Positions 18,263 through 27,133 of a DNA stretch of 64,000 bases are shown in pieces. Every line of letters begins with the position of its first letter. Positions within the stretch are counted from its first letter, which is position 1. The stretch comes from Dokdonella_A sp046347015 (lineage in GTDB: Bacteria; Pseudomonadota; Gammaproteobacteria; Xanthomonadales; Rhodanobacteraceae). The stretch covers positions 1 through 64,000 of the forward strand of contig JAXMHA010000010.1 of NCBI GenBank assembly GCA_046347015.1, written 5' to 3'. A model generated the notes under the pieces. The model did not search any database, was not told the DNA's origin, and worked only from the letters and a program-made list of their open reading frames with translations. The position numbers and the translations under genes are program-made.

Positions 18263-18901
18263 TCAAGGCGTCATCTGGATGGTCGTGATGACCACCAGTG
18301 CGCCGCCCAATAGCACGATCACCTTGTCGAGTGGCGTCATGGGCGCCTGTCGTCCTGACTTGATATCCGCATGAATCTGTCCGAGCGTGCGGTCCAGCGA
18401 GCCGCGCGACCAAATCGACGCGGTGAGTCCGACCATCGTGATCAAACCCGCCACTTGGGGCAGATAGGGAGACGAAACGAACTTGAACGCATGCATCAGG
18501 CAGATGACCGCAGCGATTCCGTACGCACCGAGCACGGTCCAAGTCCGGTACGGTCCCTCCGCGCGCATCGTTTTTTCGTGGCTTTGCAGCGCATTGGGTG
18601 GGCCGGAGCTGGCTCGCGTACCAAGGAGGCACACGTCATCGCCGCGATCTACGCCGCTACCTCTTGCAAGCGGTTGTCCGGAATCGTGCCGCCGCAAGAA
18701 GCCGGGCCGCTTGAACAAGTAGAGGGGAAAGGCAACGATCCAGAGAAACAAGCAGCAGACCAGCCAACCTAGCGGGCCCATGTCGGCCTTGATCCGCCCG
18801 GTGTGTGCTACTTCGCCGGATTTGGTGACACCCAATCGTCTCGCGTCGAGAAATACCCAAAGCGATGTTGCAACAACCATCGCAGCAAACACCAATTTCA
18901 T
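18263..18901 (-). CDS. Hypothetical membrane protein with LDRTxGQI motif (possible fusion)
   Basis: A 212-residue protein from the ATG at 18901, which has a good ribosome site (AAGGAG eight bases upstream). Residues 1-70 form a two-segment unit, MKLVFAAMVVATSLWVFLDAR and MGPLGWLVCCLFLWIVAF, ending LYLFKRP. A polar, low-complexity stretch spans 70-110. Residues 112-212 hold three more membrane segments and the motif GSLDRTLGQIHADIKSG. This second half matches in length and motif the separate protein at 35530-35862, so the gene may be a fusion of two small membrane proteins, or two genes joined by a lost stop (an internal ATG lies at 18568). Codon use is less GC-rich than its neighbours. Function is unknown. 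Confidence 0.7.
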   Translation of the reverse strand: MKLVFAAMVVATSLWVFLDARRLGVTKSGEVAHTGRIKADMGPLGWLVCCLFLWIVAFPLYLFKRPGFLRRHDSGQPLARGSGVDRGDDVCLLGTRASSGPPNALQSHEKTMRAEGPYRTWTVLGAYGIAAVICLMHAFKFVSSPYLPQVAGLITMVGLTASIWSRGSLDRTLGQIHADIKSGRQAPMTPLDKVIVLLGGALVVITTIQMTP

Positions 18902-19472
18902 GGCAATGCTCCTTCAAGCCGATCGGCGCCGGCGGTTGCAGCATGGGTCGGGTGGGATCCCCGGCGGACATTGCCTTGCGTTCGTTCCCCGCAGGCGACG
19001 CCGCGGCAAGTGCGGGTACAGATCGCGTCTCGAGAAAAGAGTTCCCATTGCGGAGAATCCCCACTCTCGCCGTCGCACGCATTGAGCCAGTCTCGGCGTG
19101 TGCCGTGATCGGTGCACCCGAAGCCAAGCGAACGAGATTTCAGGTTTCGACGACGCAGGCCAGGGATGGCCGGACAACGGGCGACCGGCGCTGTTGCGCG
19201 CGGCTGAGGCGGGTCTGACGCGCCCGCGGGAAAGGCGCGCATGTCTGAGTGCAGGGATGCACGAGTTCGCGCCGGCGCGGGCGCGGCAGCGATCCGCCGA
19301 GGGCAGGCGCCGTGACCGGATGTCACGGCGGCCCGCGCGCCCAGCGCCAATGACTTTGGTTACTTTCCTCGAAAGGAAAGTGACCCGCTCACGGAGTGAG
19401 CGGAAGCTTTGCTTTCGCCGTGCGCAGCGCGAAAGCTGTGTTCTGAGCCACGCGCGGCGGGAACGCTGCGCG
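18902..19472. other. Gene-free stretch upstream of the islet gene
   Basis: About 570 bases separating the start of the membrane gene from the end of the BNR-protein gene. It must contain the promoter of the membrane gene, though I see no clear -35/-10 pair. The segment 19350-19440 is the second, inverted copy of the hairpin repeat. Open frames crossing the region are Arg-rich artefacts. Confidence 0.6.
19350..19440 (-). repeat. Hairpin-rich intergenic repeat, copy 2 (inverted)
   Basis: There are three hairpins in a row: ACTTTCCT (19362-19369) with AGGAAAGT (19374-19381), loop CGAA; CCGCTCA (19385-19391) with TGAGCGG (19397-19403); and GCTTTCGC (19411-19418) with GCGAAAGC (19429-19436). Read on the minus strand, the order is CGAAAGCAAAGCTTCCGCTC, then a CACTTTCC/GGAAAGT stem, then CAAAGTCATTGG, matching copy 1 at 17440-17550. 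It could also work as a terminator for the BNR gene, which ends at 19473. Confidence 0.6.
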
Positions 19473-22400
19473 TCAATCCCTCTCCGCGCGACTGAAGAAC
19501 GCCTTCGCCGCTTCCGCGCTGCCGCCGCCCGCCGACGCGGGCGCGCCGGCGGGGACGGCGATCTCGGGAAGCTGGTGCGCCTTCAGCGCCGCATTCGCCT
19601 TCGACAGATCCGTCCGCTCGAAGTTGGCGAACTGCTTCTCGATGCCGTCGAGTTCGCGCGTCAGCGTGTCGATGCGCGCGAGCTGGTAGTCGGCCGGCTT
19701 GCCGTCGTAGGACATGATCGCGCCATACAGTTCATCCGTATGCTCGCGCAGGCGTTCCTCGCCGGTGATGGCGCCGCCCTCCTTGGTCGCGACGATCTGC
19801 TTGCGGATCTCGTCGGCCTTCGCGTTCAACTCACCCATCTGCTTGCGCAGCGATTCGTTCGCGTCTTTGTTCGCGGCGACCGCGCCGGCCTGCATGCGCA
19901 CGGCGGCAATCTTGTAGACGAGGTCGCTCATGCGCCCGAACAACGCGCTGACGCGCTGCGCGGCGTCGTATTGCGCCTGCCGGTCGGCAACGGTGTACGT
20001 CGCGCGCCGATCGAGTCCGACGTCGATCTTCGTCTCGAACGTGTCCTTGCCCTTGGTCATGCGCACCGTGTAGGTGCCGGGCGGCACGCGCGCGCCTTGC
20101 GTCGAGTTGAACGCGATCTGCGCCGCCGGCGGCACGCGCGGCGGCTTGGCGCGCATCGGCCAGTACACGCGGTTCACGCCGCGGCGCACGTCGGCCGGAA
20201 CCGTGTCGATCACCTTCCCGCTGGCATCGAGGATGTCGATCCTGAGCTTGCCGAACAGGTGGCGCGACTTCTGGTAGTAGGCGATTTTCGCGCCGGGCTT
20301 GGGATTCGGCCCGGTGAACGATGCATCGCCCTCGGCCCACCCGCCCTGCGCGTTGATGCGCTGCTGGATCGGCTTGACCGGCAGGAACGCGAACACGCTG
20401 TCGAGCGACTTCGCGTCGAGCGCGCGCAGCGGCGTGAGGTCGTCGACGATCCAGATGCCGCGGCCGTGCGTCGCCAGCGCCAGCGAATCGTCGCGATTCT
20501 GGAACGCGATGTCGCGCACCGCGACCGCCGGGAATTCGCCGGCTTTGAACTGCGCCCAGTGTCCGCCACCGTCGATGGAAATCCACAGCCCGAATTCGGT
20601 GCCGGCATACAGCAGGTTCGGCTTGACCGTGTCCTGCTTGATCACGTGCACGTAGCCGCGCAGGCCCTTGTCGTCCTTCGGCGTCACCAGTGCCCGCCAC
20701 GACTTGCCGTAATCGGTGGTCATGTAGATGTACGGCGCCATGTCGCCATAGGTGTGGCGATCGAACGCGACATAGGCGGTACCGGCGTCGAAGTGGCCGG
20801 CCTGCACCCACGATACCCACGAGTATTTCGGGACGCCGCGGATGTTGCCGACCACGTTCGTCCAGTGCGCGCCGTCATCGCGAGTGAGCTGGACGTTGCC
20901 GTCGTCGGTGCCGACCCAGATCTCGCCCGGCGCCTTCGGCGATTCGCTGATCGAGTAGATCGTCGTGTGCGTTTCGGCGGCGGAATTGTCGACGGTCACG
21001 CCGCCGGATTCCTCCTGCTTCTGCCATTCCGGATTGTTGGTGGTCAGGTCCGGCGAGATGCGATCCCAGCTCTGGCCGTGGTCGCGCGTGCGGAACAGGA
21101 ACTGCGCGCCGATGTAGATCGTGCCCTTCTCGTTCGGCGACAGCGCGATCGGCGTGTTCCAGTTCCAGCGCAGCTTTTCGCCGTACCCGGCCTCGGGCTG
21201 GATGCTGCGGACCTGGTGCGTGTGGCGGTTGACGCGACCGATGGTGCCGCCCTGCGCTTCGGCATAAAGGTAATCGGGGTCGGCCGGATCGGAGAACATC
21301 CAGAAGCCGTCGCCGCCGTACATGTTCTCCCACTGCGAGTTGGCGATGCCGCCGGGGAACGCGCTGTCGCCGACCCAGGAACTGTTGTCCTGCAGGCCAC
21401 CGTAGACGTGGAACGGATCGGCATCGTCGACGCTCACGTGGTAGAACTGCGAGATCGGCAGGTTGTTCTGCTTCCACCATTTGTTGCCGCCGTCGAACGA
21501 CTGCCACAGGCCGCCGTCGTCGCCGGTGAACACATGCTGGGTGTCGGTCGGATCGATCCACAACACGTGGTGGTCGCCATGCGTGCCGCCGCCGGACGGC
21601 GAGAAGCTCTTGCCGCCGTCGACGCTCTGCACGAGGTTGAGGTCGGGCTTGAACACGCGGTCGGGGTTCTTCGGATCGACGATCAACCGCGCGAAGTAGA
21701 ACGGCCGCCACACCATCATCTGGCTCTTGTCGCGCTCGTTCCAGGTCTGCCCGCCGTCATCGGAACGGAACAGCGCCGAGTCGGTGGACTCGACGAAGGC
21801 GTAGACGATCTTCGCGTCCGATGGCGCGACGGTGACCGCGATGCGGCCGTAGGGTTTTTGCGGGAAGCCCTTGTTCGCCGCGGGCGTGATCTCGGCCCAC
21901 GACTTGCCGCCGTCGCCGGACTTGAACAGGCCGCTGCCGGACTTCGCGGTCGGCGACTCGCCGCCCGAGCGGAACGTCCAGCCCTTGCGGCGGAAGTCCC
22001 ACAGGGCCGCGAAAATCGTGTCGGGGTGCTGCTGGTCGATGCTGATCGATGCGCAACCGGTGGAAAGATTGCCGCCCTTCAGCACCAGGTTCCAGTGCGC
22101 GCCGCCGTCGGTCGTCTTGTACAGGCCGCGGTCGGGCGAATCGCTCCACAGCTTGCCGGGCACGCAGGCGTACACGGTGTCGCTCGCCTGCGGGTCGACG
22201 ATGATCTGCGCGATGCGCTCGGAATTCGGCAGGCCCATGTGGGTCCAGGTTTCGCCGGCATCGGTGGACTTGTAGATCCCGTTGCCGATCGACACCGAAT
22301 TGCGCGTCCAGCTCTCGCCGGTACCGACCCACACCGTGTTCGGATTGGCGGGATCGATCGCGATCGCGCCGATCGACTGCACCGGCTCGCGGTCGAACAC

Positions 22401-22706
22401 CGGCTTGAAGGTGGTGCCGCCGTCGGTGGATTTCCACACGCCACCGGACGCCGCGCCGACATACAGCAGCGTCTTGCCGTCCTTGCCGGCCACGGCCGCG
22501 AGCGCGGCAACGCGGCCGCTCATCGTCGCCGAGCCGATGTTGCGCATCCCGAGGCCCGAGATCGCGCCGGAATCGAAGCGCGCCATGCCGTCGTCGGCCG
22601 GCGCGGCGATGGCCACCGAAGCGCCGAGCGCGCAGGCGATCGCCAGCATCGGCAACGAACGTACGGTACGCGGGAACGGGTTCATTGCAGCGAGTCTCGT
22701 GTTCAT
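19473..22706 (-). CDS. Exported BNR/sialidase-like repeat protein
   Basis: A 1077-residue exported protein with a signal peptide (SLPMLAIACALGASVAIA). Residues about 60-700 contain many Asp-box (BNR) repeats, recognisable as S/T-x-D-x-G-x-T-W units: KSTDGGTTFK, KSTDAGETWTH, KTTDGGAHW, RSDDGGQTWNE, TTDYGKSWR. These build one or two beta-propellers of the sortilin/VPS10 type. The C-terminal 250 residues are helical (QMGELNAKADEIRKQI). No catalytic sialidase Arg triad can be assigned, so a binding or scaffold role is at least as likely as hydrolysis. The ATG at 22706 overlaps the LolA-like stop (ATGA), so the two genes are coupled. Confidence 0.85.
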   Translation of the reverse strand: MNTRLAAMNPFPRTVRSLPMLAIACALGASVAIAAPADDGMARFDSGAISGLGMRNIGSATMSGRVAALAAVAGKDGKTLLYVGAASGGVWKSTDGGTTFKPVFDREPVQSIGAIAIDPANPNTVWVGTGESWTRNSVSIGNGIYKSTDAGETWTHMGLPNSERIAQIIVDPQASDTVYACVPGKLWSDSPDRGLYKTTDGGAHWNLVLKGGNLSTGCASISIDQQHPDTIFAALWDFRRKGWTFRSGGESPTAKSGSGLFKSGDGGKSWAEITPAANKGFPQKPYGRIAVTVAPSDAKIVYAFVESTDSALFRSDDGGQTWNERDKSQMMVWRPFYFARLIVDPKNPDRVFKPDLNLVQSVDGGKSFSPSGGGTHGDHHVLWIDPTDTQHVFTGDDGGLWQSFDGGNKWWKQNNLPISQFYHVSVDDADPFHVYGGLQDNSSWVGDSAFPGGIANSQWENMYGGDGFWMFSDPADPDYLYAEAQGGTIGRVNRHTHQVRSIQPEAGYGEKLRWNWNTPIALSPNEKGTIYIGAQFLFRTRDHGQSWDRISPDLTTNNPEWQKQEESGGVTVDNSAAETHTTIYSISESPKAPGEIWVGTDDGNVQLTRDDGAHWTNVVGNIRGVPKYSWVSWVQAGHFDAGTAYVAFDRHTYGDMAPYIYMTTDYGKSWRALVTPKDDKGLRGYVHVIKQDTVKPNLLYAGTEFGLWISIDGGGHWAQFKAGEFPAVAVRDIAFQNRDDSLALATHGRGIWIVDDLTPLRALDAKSLDSVFAFLPVKPIQQRINAQGGWAEGDASFTGPNPKPGAKIAYYQKSRHLFGKLRIDILDASGKVIDTVPADVRRGVNRVYWPMRAKPPRVPPAAQIAFNSTQGARVPPGTYTVRMTKGKDTFETKIDVGLDRRATYTVADRQAQYDAAQRVSALFGRMSDLVYKIAAVRMQAGAVAANKDANESLRKQMGELNAKADEIRKQIVATKEGGAITGEERLREHTDELYGAIMSYDGKPADYQLARIDTLTRELDGIEKQFANFERTDLSKANAALKAHQLPEIAVPAGAPASAGGGSAEAAKAFFSRAERD

Positions 22707-23458
22707 TTGCCCACCTTGGCCGAGGCCGGGAACGCGAACAGGGAGTCTTCGACCGGAATGTTGGCCTGCCCCTTGTCGATGGTGATCTGCATCGTGCCGC
22801 CGTCACCCTTGTTGTGCGTCGTGATCGAGAACGGGAAGTACACGCCGGCCACCTGCTCGTAGTCGCCGTAGTCGGTGACGGATTCGGTCTGCGTCCCGCG
22901 CACCTCGATCTGGCTGACGGTGCGGATTTCGAGGAAGGCGTCCGGATCGAGGTAGACGTACTGGACGTCGCCGTTCTTCAACGTCACTTTCAGCTTGTGC
23001 GCCTCGGTCCCGTCGACATCCTCGGTGCCCAGGTAGGCGACTTGGCTACCCTTGGCCTGGTAGTCGATCAGCGAACCGCTGATCGACGCATCGTCGGCCA
23101 GCGACTTGGCGTCGTCGGCGGACATGCGTTCGGGTTCGCGCCGCCCCTGGAACGGCGAGATCTGCCAGCCTTCCTTGCCGTCCCACGCCTGCACCTGGGT
23201 CAGGCCCTGCACGGTAGCCTCGTTGCGCACCGAATCCGGCGCCTTCTTGTACTCGACGAAACCGAGGTCGACCGAGCCGAAACCGCCGGAAAAGCGCAGC
23301 GAACCCTCGAACTCGAGGGACTTGATCGCCTCGACCTTGTCGAGCCCGCCGCGCGCCGCGGCGTTCTTCGCGATCAGTTCATCGGCCGTCATCGCCTGCG
23401 CCGAAAACGCGGCAAGAAGACCTGCCGCGGCGGCCAACACCGCGCACTGCTTGAGCAT
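22703..23458 (-). CDS. Exported LolA/LppX-superfamily-like protein
   Basis: A 251-residue periplasmic protein with signal peptide MLKQCAVLAAAAGLLAAFSAQA. The mature part has the layout of outer-membrane lipoprotein-sorting-like proteins: a helix TADELIAKNAAARGGLDKVEAIKSL, then a half-barrel of beta strands (LEFEGSLRFSG, GWQISPFQG, HKLKVTLKNGDVQYVYLD, YFPFSITTHN). This superfamily binds lipids or hydrophobic ligands. It is co-translated with the large BNR protein, so the two probably act together at the cell surface. A 7-base-arm hairpin (23492-23509) lies in its leader. The specific ligand is unknown. Confidence 0.78.
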   Translation of the reverse strand: MLKQCAVLAAAAGLLAAFSAQAMTADELIAKNAAARGGLDKVEAIKSLEFEGSLRFSGGFGSVDLGFVEYKKAPDSVRNEATVQGLTQVQAWDGKEGWQISPFQGRREPERMSADDAKSLADDASISGSLIDYQAKGSQVAYLGTEDVDGTEAHKLKVTLKNGDVQYVYLDPDAFLEIRTVSQIEVRGTQTESVTDYGDYEQVAGVYFPFSITTHNKGDGGTMQITIDKGQANIPVEDSLFAFPASAKVGK

Positions 23459-23491
23459 GGGACGCTCCCCTCACACCCGTTCGGGACAAGG

Positions 23492-23509
23492 CGCGGAGCT
23501 TACTCCGCG
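23492..23509 (-). other. Hairpin in the leader of the LolA-like/BNR operon
   Basis: CGCGGAG (23492-23498) pairs with CTCCGCG (23503-23509) around a CTTA loop, 34 bases before the ATG at 23458. There is no T-run, so it is not a terminator. It may affect translation or mRNA stability. The rest of 23459-23664 shows nothing else that I can support. Confidence 0.35.
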
Positions 23510-23664
23510 GGAATGACAACGCTATAGGGCTTTGGTCATGCCCCGGGTCCCCCGCTGGCCCGAATCGCGCAGAGGCTGGCGCCTGGCGCGATCCGATCAG
23601 ACCCGCAGCGAACCACTGCGTCGCGCCACGTCGCCGGCCGCGTCCGGGAAGCCGGCCATCAGGT

Positions 23665-24780
23665 TCACCCTGCCCACTTCCGGTGTGCATGGATCGACAT
23701 CAGCATCCCGAACGCCGTCAGCAGCGAGATGGCCGAGGTGCCGCCGTAACTCACCAGCGGCAACGGCACGCCGACCACCGGCAGGAGGCCGGTGACCATG
23801 CCGCCGTTGACCAGCACGTAGACGAACAGCGTCAAGCCGATCGAACCGGCCAGCAGTCGCGAATACGTATCCTTGGCGCCGACGGCAATCCACAGGCAGC
23901 GGCCGACGATGAACGCGTACAACGCGAGCAGGCCCAGCACGCCCATGAGGCCCCATTCCTCGGCGAACACCGAGAAGATGAAATCGGTCGTGTGCTCGGG
24001 CAGGAACTCGAGCCGCGATTGCGTTCCGTGCAGCCAGCCCGCGCCCCACAGGCCGCCGGAACCGACCGCGATCTTCGACTGGATGATGTGCCAGCCGGTG
24101 CCGAGCGGATCGGCTTCGGGATTCAGCAGCGTCAGCACCCGCTCGCGCTGGTAGTCGTGCAGGAAATGCCACAGCACCGGCGCCGCCGCCGCCGCGCCGG
24201 CAACGAGGACGCCGATCCGCCACCACGCGAGGCCCGCGAGGAACACCGCGATCAGGCCACTCGCGGCGACCAGCAGCGCGGTGCCGAGATCGGGTTGCTC
24301 GGCGATCAGCGCCACCGGCATCCCGACCAGCACCAGCGCGCCGGCCAGCGTGAACCAGCTCGGCGGCAACGGGCGCTCGTCGATGAACCAGGCGACCACC
24401 ATCGGGATCGCGAGCTTCAACAATTCGGACGGCTGGAAGCGGATGACGCCGAGGTCGAGCCAGCGGTGCGCGCCGCGGCCTTCGCCGAGGACCGCGACGA
24501 CGACCAGCAACGCGACGCTGGCGACGTAAACCCACGGCGACCAGACCCGCAGCAACCGTGGCGGCACCCGCGACACGGCGAGGAGCAGCACCAGGCCCGC
24601 GACGAACCGCAGGCCCTGACCGAGCACCTCGCCACCATCCTGGTTGCTCGCGCTGTACAACGTCGCGAGGCCGATCGCCATCAGCACCAGCAACGCGCCG
24701 AGCAACGGCAGGTCGATCCCGGGCCGGGCGAGCCAGCGCGCCGCGCGATGGCGCATGGCGTGCAGGGCGTCGTCGATCAC
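23665..24780 (-). CDS. rodA: Peptidoglycan glycosyltransferase RodA
   Basis: A 371-residue SEDS protein with about ten membrane segments. The signatures are LGVIRFQPSELLKLA, FIFSVFAEEWGLMG (with the catalytic Asp region in PDLGTALL) and the closing VSYGGTSAISLLT. RodA polymerises lipid II into glycan strands with PBP2 during elongation. The start is a GTG that overlaps the mrdA stop (GTGA), fixing 24780 as start; residues VIDDALHAMRHR precede the first membrane segment. Last gene of the mre/mrd operon. Confidence 0.95.
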   Translation of the reverse strand: MIDDALHAMRHRAARWLARPGIDLPLLGALLVLMAIGLATLYSASNQDGGEVLGQGLRFVAGLVLLLAVSRVPPRLLRVWSPWVYVASVALLVVVAVLGEGRGAHRWLDLGVIRFQPSELLKLAIPMVVAWFIDERPLPPSWFTLAGALVLVGMPVALIAEQPDLGTALLVAASGLIAVFLAGLAWWRIGVLVAGAAAAAPVLWHFLHDYQRERVLTLLNPEADPLGTGWHIIQSKIAVGSGGLWGAGWLHGTQSRLEFLPEHTTDFIFSVFAEEWGLMGVLGLLALYAFIVGRCLWIAVGAKDTYSRLLAGSIGLTLFVYVLVNGGMVTGLLPVVGVPLPLVSYGGTSAISLLTAFGMLMSIHAHRKWAG

Positions 24781-26639
24781 CGCGACGCCTCGACGAGCGG
24801 GTGCTGGCCGGCATTCCACGCATCCAGGATCCGCCGCGCGATCGGCGCCGCGTCGTGCGCGCCGCTGCGGCCCGCCTCGAGCGCCACCGCGACCGCGATC
24901 CGCGGGTCCCCGGCGGGCGTGAACGCCTCGAACAGGACCTGATGCCGCGTGATCGGACTGGTCCCGATACTGGTCCACTCCTCGGTCGTGCGCGAATAGC
25001 GTTCGGCGGTCCCGGTCTTGCCGGCGATCACGTACGGAAAGCCGTCGCCAAGGCCACGCGCGGTCCCGCGCGGGCCGTTGACGACCGCGATCATCCCTTG
25101 CAGCACCGCGGCCCAATCGGCCGGATTGTCGATGACCGGGTGCCCGGCCGGCGGCTGCGGCAGCAGGGCCGGCGCACCGCCCCGCGTCGCCTGCACCGCA
25201 CGCAGCAAGTGCAGGCGATGCGGGATGCCGTGGTCGGCGAATGTCGCGACGGCCGCCGCGAGCTGCAGTGGCGTGACCACCCAGTAACCCTGGCCGATGC
25301 CGGCGATGACGGTCTCGCCGGGAAACCACGGCTCGTCGCGATTCGCGCGCTTCCACTCGCGCGAAGGCAGCACGCCCGAACTCTCGCCGACCAGGTCGAT
25401 GCCGGTCGGGCGGCCGAACCCGAACCGGCCCATGAAACGGCTGAGGCGGTCGATGCCCATGTCGAGGGCCAGCGAATAGAAGTACGTGTTCACCGACTGC
25501 GCGATCGCCTGCACCATGTCGACGCGGCCCTGCCCGCCGCGCACGTCGTCGCGGTACGCGCGCGCTTGCCCCGGGATGTGGAATTCGCCGACCGACAGCA
25601 CGGTGTCGCCTGGCTTGCGGATGCCGAGTTCGAGTCCGCCGAGCGCGAGGAACGGCTTCACCGTCGAACCCGGCGCGTAGTGCCCCTGCAACGCGCGGTT
25701 CAACAGCGGCAAGTCCGGGTCGTCGAGCAGGGCCTTGTAGTCGGCGCGGCTGATGCCGTTGACGAACAAGTTCGGATCGAAGCTCGGCACGCTGACCAGC
25801 GCCAGCACTTCCCCGGTGCGCGGATCGACGGCGACCGCGGCGCCGGCGCGGCCTTCGAACGCATCCTCGGCGGCCTTCTGGATGCGCGCGTCGATCGTGA
25901 GATAGAGGTTCTCGCCGGGTGTCGCCGGCACCCGGTCGAGTTCGCGCAGTTCCCGATGGTCGGCGTTGACCTCGACCTGCACGTAACCCGGCTCGCCGTG
26001 CAGGCGGCTCTCGTAGTAGCGCTCGACGCCGGCCTTGCCGACGTGCGTCGTCCCGGCGTAGCGGCCGGCATCGAGTGACGCCAGGTCGTCCTCGTCGATG
26101 CGGCCGACGTAGCCGACCACGTGCGCGAATTCCTTGCCGAGCGGATAGTCGCGCGTCAGGTACGGCGTCACCTCGACGCCCGGAAAGCGCCAGCGGTCGA
26201 TCGAGAACCGCGCGATCTCTTCTTCCGACAGCGACAGCCGGAGCGGCACCGGCTGGAACGCGCGCTTGCCCTTGCGCAAGGCATTGAAACGCGCGATGTC
26301 GTCATCGCTCAGCGGCACGATCGTGCGCAACGCGGCGAGCATCGCCGGCATGTCGGGAACCTGCGAGGGCGTCACGTCGAGCCGGAACGCGGCGGCGTTG
26401 TCGGCCAGCACGACGCCGTTGCGGTCGAAGATCAGACCGCGCGCCGGCACCAGCGGGCGCGTCAGCACGCGGTTCGCGTACGAGCGTGCGCTGAACTCGT
26501 CGTGCAGGCGGACCTGCAGCACCCAGAAGCGCACGGCGAGCCCGGCCAGCGCAACGGCCGCGATCGCGAAGCCGACCAGCGCGCGCCGCCGGAAATGTTC
26601 GGCGTCGGCATGTGGGTCGCGGACCGCTTTCGACGCCAT
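24777..26639 (-). CDS. mrdA: Penicillin-binding protein 2
   Basis: A 620-residue class B PBP. A cytoplasmic tail is followed by one membrane segment (ALVGFAIAAVALAGLAVRF), the pedestal domain with PARGLIFDRNG, and the transpeptidase domain with SxxK in GSTVKPF, SVN in AQSVNTYF and KTG in AGKTGTAE. It cross-links peptidoglycan during rod elongation together with RodA. The ATG at 26639 lies 2 bases after the mreD stop; the order mreC-mreD-mrdA-rodA is the standard one. Confidence 0.95.
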   Translation of the reverse strand: MASKAVRDPHADAEHFRRRALVGFAIAAVALAGLAVRFWVLQVRLHDEFSARSYANRVLTRPLVPARGLIFDRNGVVLADNAAAFRLDVTPSQVPDMPAMLAALRTIVPLSDDDIARFNALRKGKRAFQPVPLRLSLSEEEIARFSIDRWRFPGVEVTPYLTRDYPLGKEFAHVVGYVGRIDEDDLASLDAGRYAGTTHVGKAGVERYYESRLHGEPGYVQVEVNADHRELRELDRVPATPGENLYLTIDARIQKAAEDAFEGRAGAAVAVDPRTGEVLALVSVPSFDPNLFVNGISRADYKALLDDPDLPLLNRALQGHYAPGSTVKPFLALGGLELGIRKPGDTVLSVGEFHIPGQARAYRDDVRGGQGRVDMVQAIAQSVNTYFYSLALDMGIDRLSRFMGRFGFGRPTGIDLVGESSGVLPSREWKRANRDEPWFPGETVIAGIGQGYWVVTPLQLAAAVATFADHGIPHRLHLLRAVQATRGGAPALLPQPPAGHPVIDNPADWAAVLQGMIAVVNGPRGTARGLGDGFPYVIAGKTGTAERYSRTTEEWTSIGTSPITRHQVLFEAFTPAGDPRIAVAVALEAGRSGAHDAAPIARRILDAWNAGQHPLVEASR

Positions 26640-26641
26640 GT

Positions 26642-27133
26642 TCAGGACTCGCGCACGCCGAGCCGGATGCGCAAGCGGTCGAGCAGCAGGAACACGAATG
26701 GCCACGCCGCCGCGCCGATGAGCGGCGCGAGCCCGAAGCTGGCCGGCGGCATCGGATCGCCCGAGAACCCGCGCACCATCAGCAGCACGATGCGGTCGTT
26801 CAGCAACAAGGCCAGCACGGCCAGCACCTGCTGCCACATCGTGAAGAAGCGCAGCCGCGGCCGGAACCGCAGCACGATGAACAGCAGGACGACCAGCCGC
26901 AGCGCCTGCTGGCCGAGCAATTCGCCGGTCAGGAGGTCGCCGGCCAACCCGATCAGGAACGCGAACCCGAGCCCGACGCGCTCGGGTGTTTCCAGCGCCC
27001 AGTAGATCAGCACCAGCGCGAGCCAGAATGGCTTCAGGGGCGCGAGCGAAGGCGGCAACGGCATGAACTGCAGCACGACCGCGCCGGCGATCGTGCCGGC
27101 GAAAAGCAGGGTGCGGGCGCGCGCGCGGTTCAT
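26642..27133 (-). CDS. mreD: Rod shape-determining protein MreD
   Basis: A 163-residue inner-membrane protein with five or six hydrophobic segments. The conserved LIGLAGDLLTGELLGQQAL region near residues 60-80 and FWLALVLIYWALETPERVG are typical of MreD. It links MreC with the elongasome. Its start overlaps the mreC stop (ATGA at 27130-27133). Confidence 0.93.
   Translation of the reverse strand: MNRARARTLLFAGTIAGAVVLQFMPLPPSLAPLKPFWLALVLIYWALETPERVGLGFAFLIGLAGDLLTGELLGQQALRLVVLLFIVLRFRPRLRFFTMWQQVLAVLALLLNDRIVLLMVRGFSGDPMPPASFGLAPLIGAAAWPFVFLLLDRLRIRLGVRES

Noticed and set aside
17365..19472. Repeats as a CRISPR array or tRNA-linked integration site
   Set aside because: There are only two imperfect copies, inverted relative to each other, without regular spacers; no tRNA or integrase is visible.
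19098..22862. Open frame of 1254 codons on the plus strand, antisense to the BNR gene
   Set aside because: It is a by-product of the GC-rich third positions of the real gene; the translation is Arg/Val/Asp-rich without domains, and the minus-strand frame has a signal peptide and Asp boxes.
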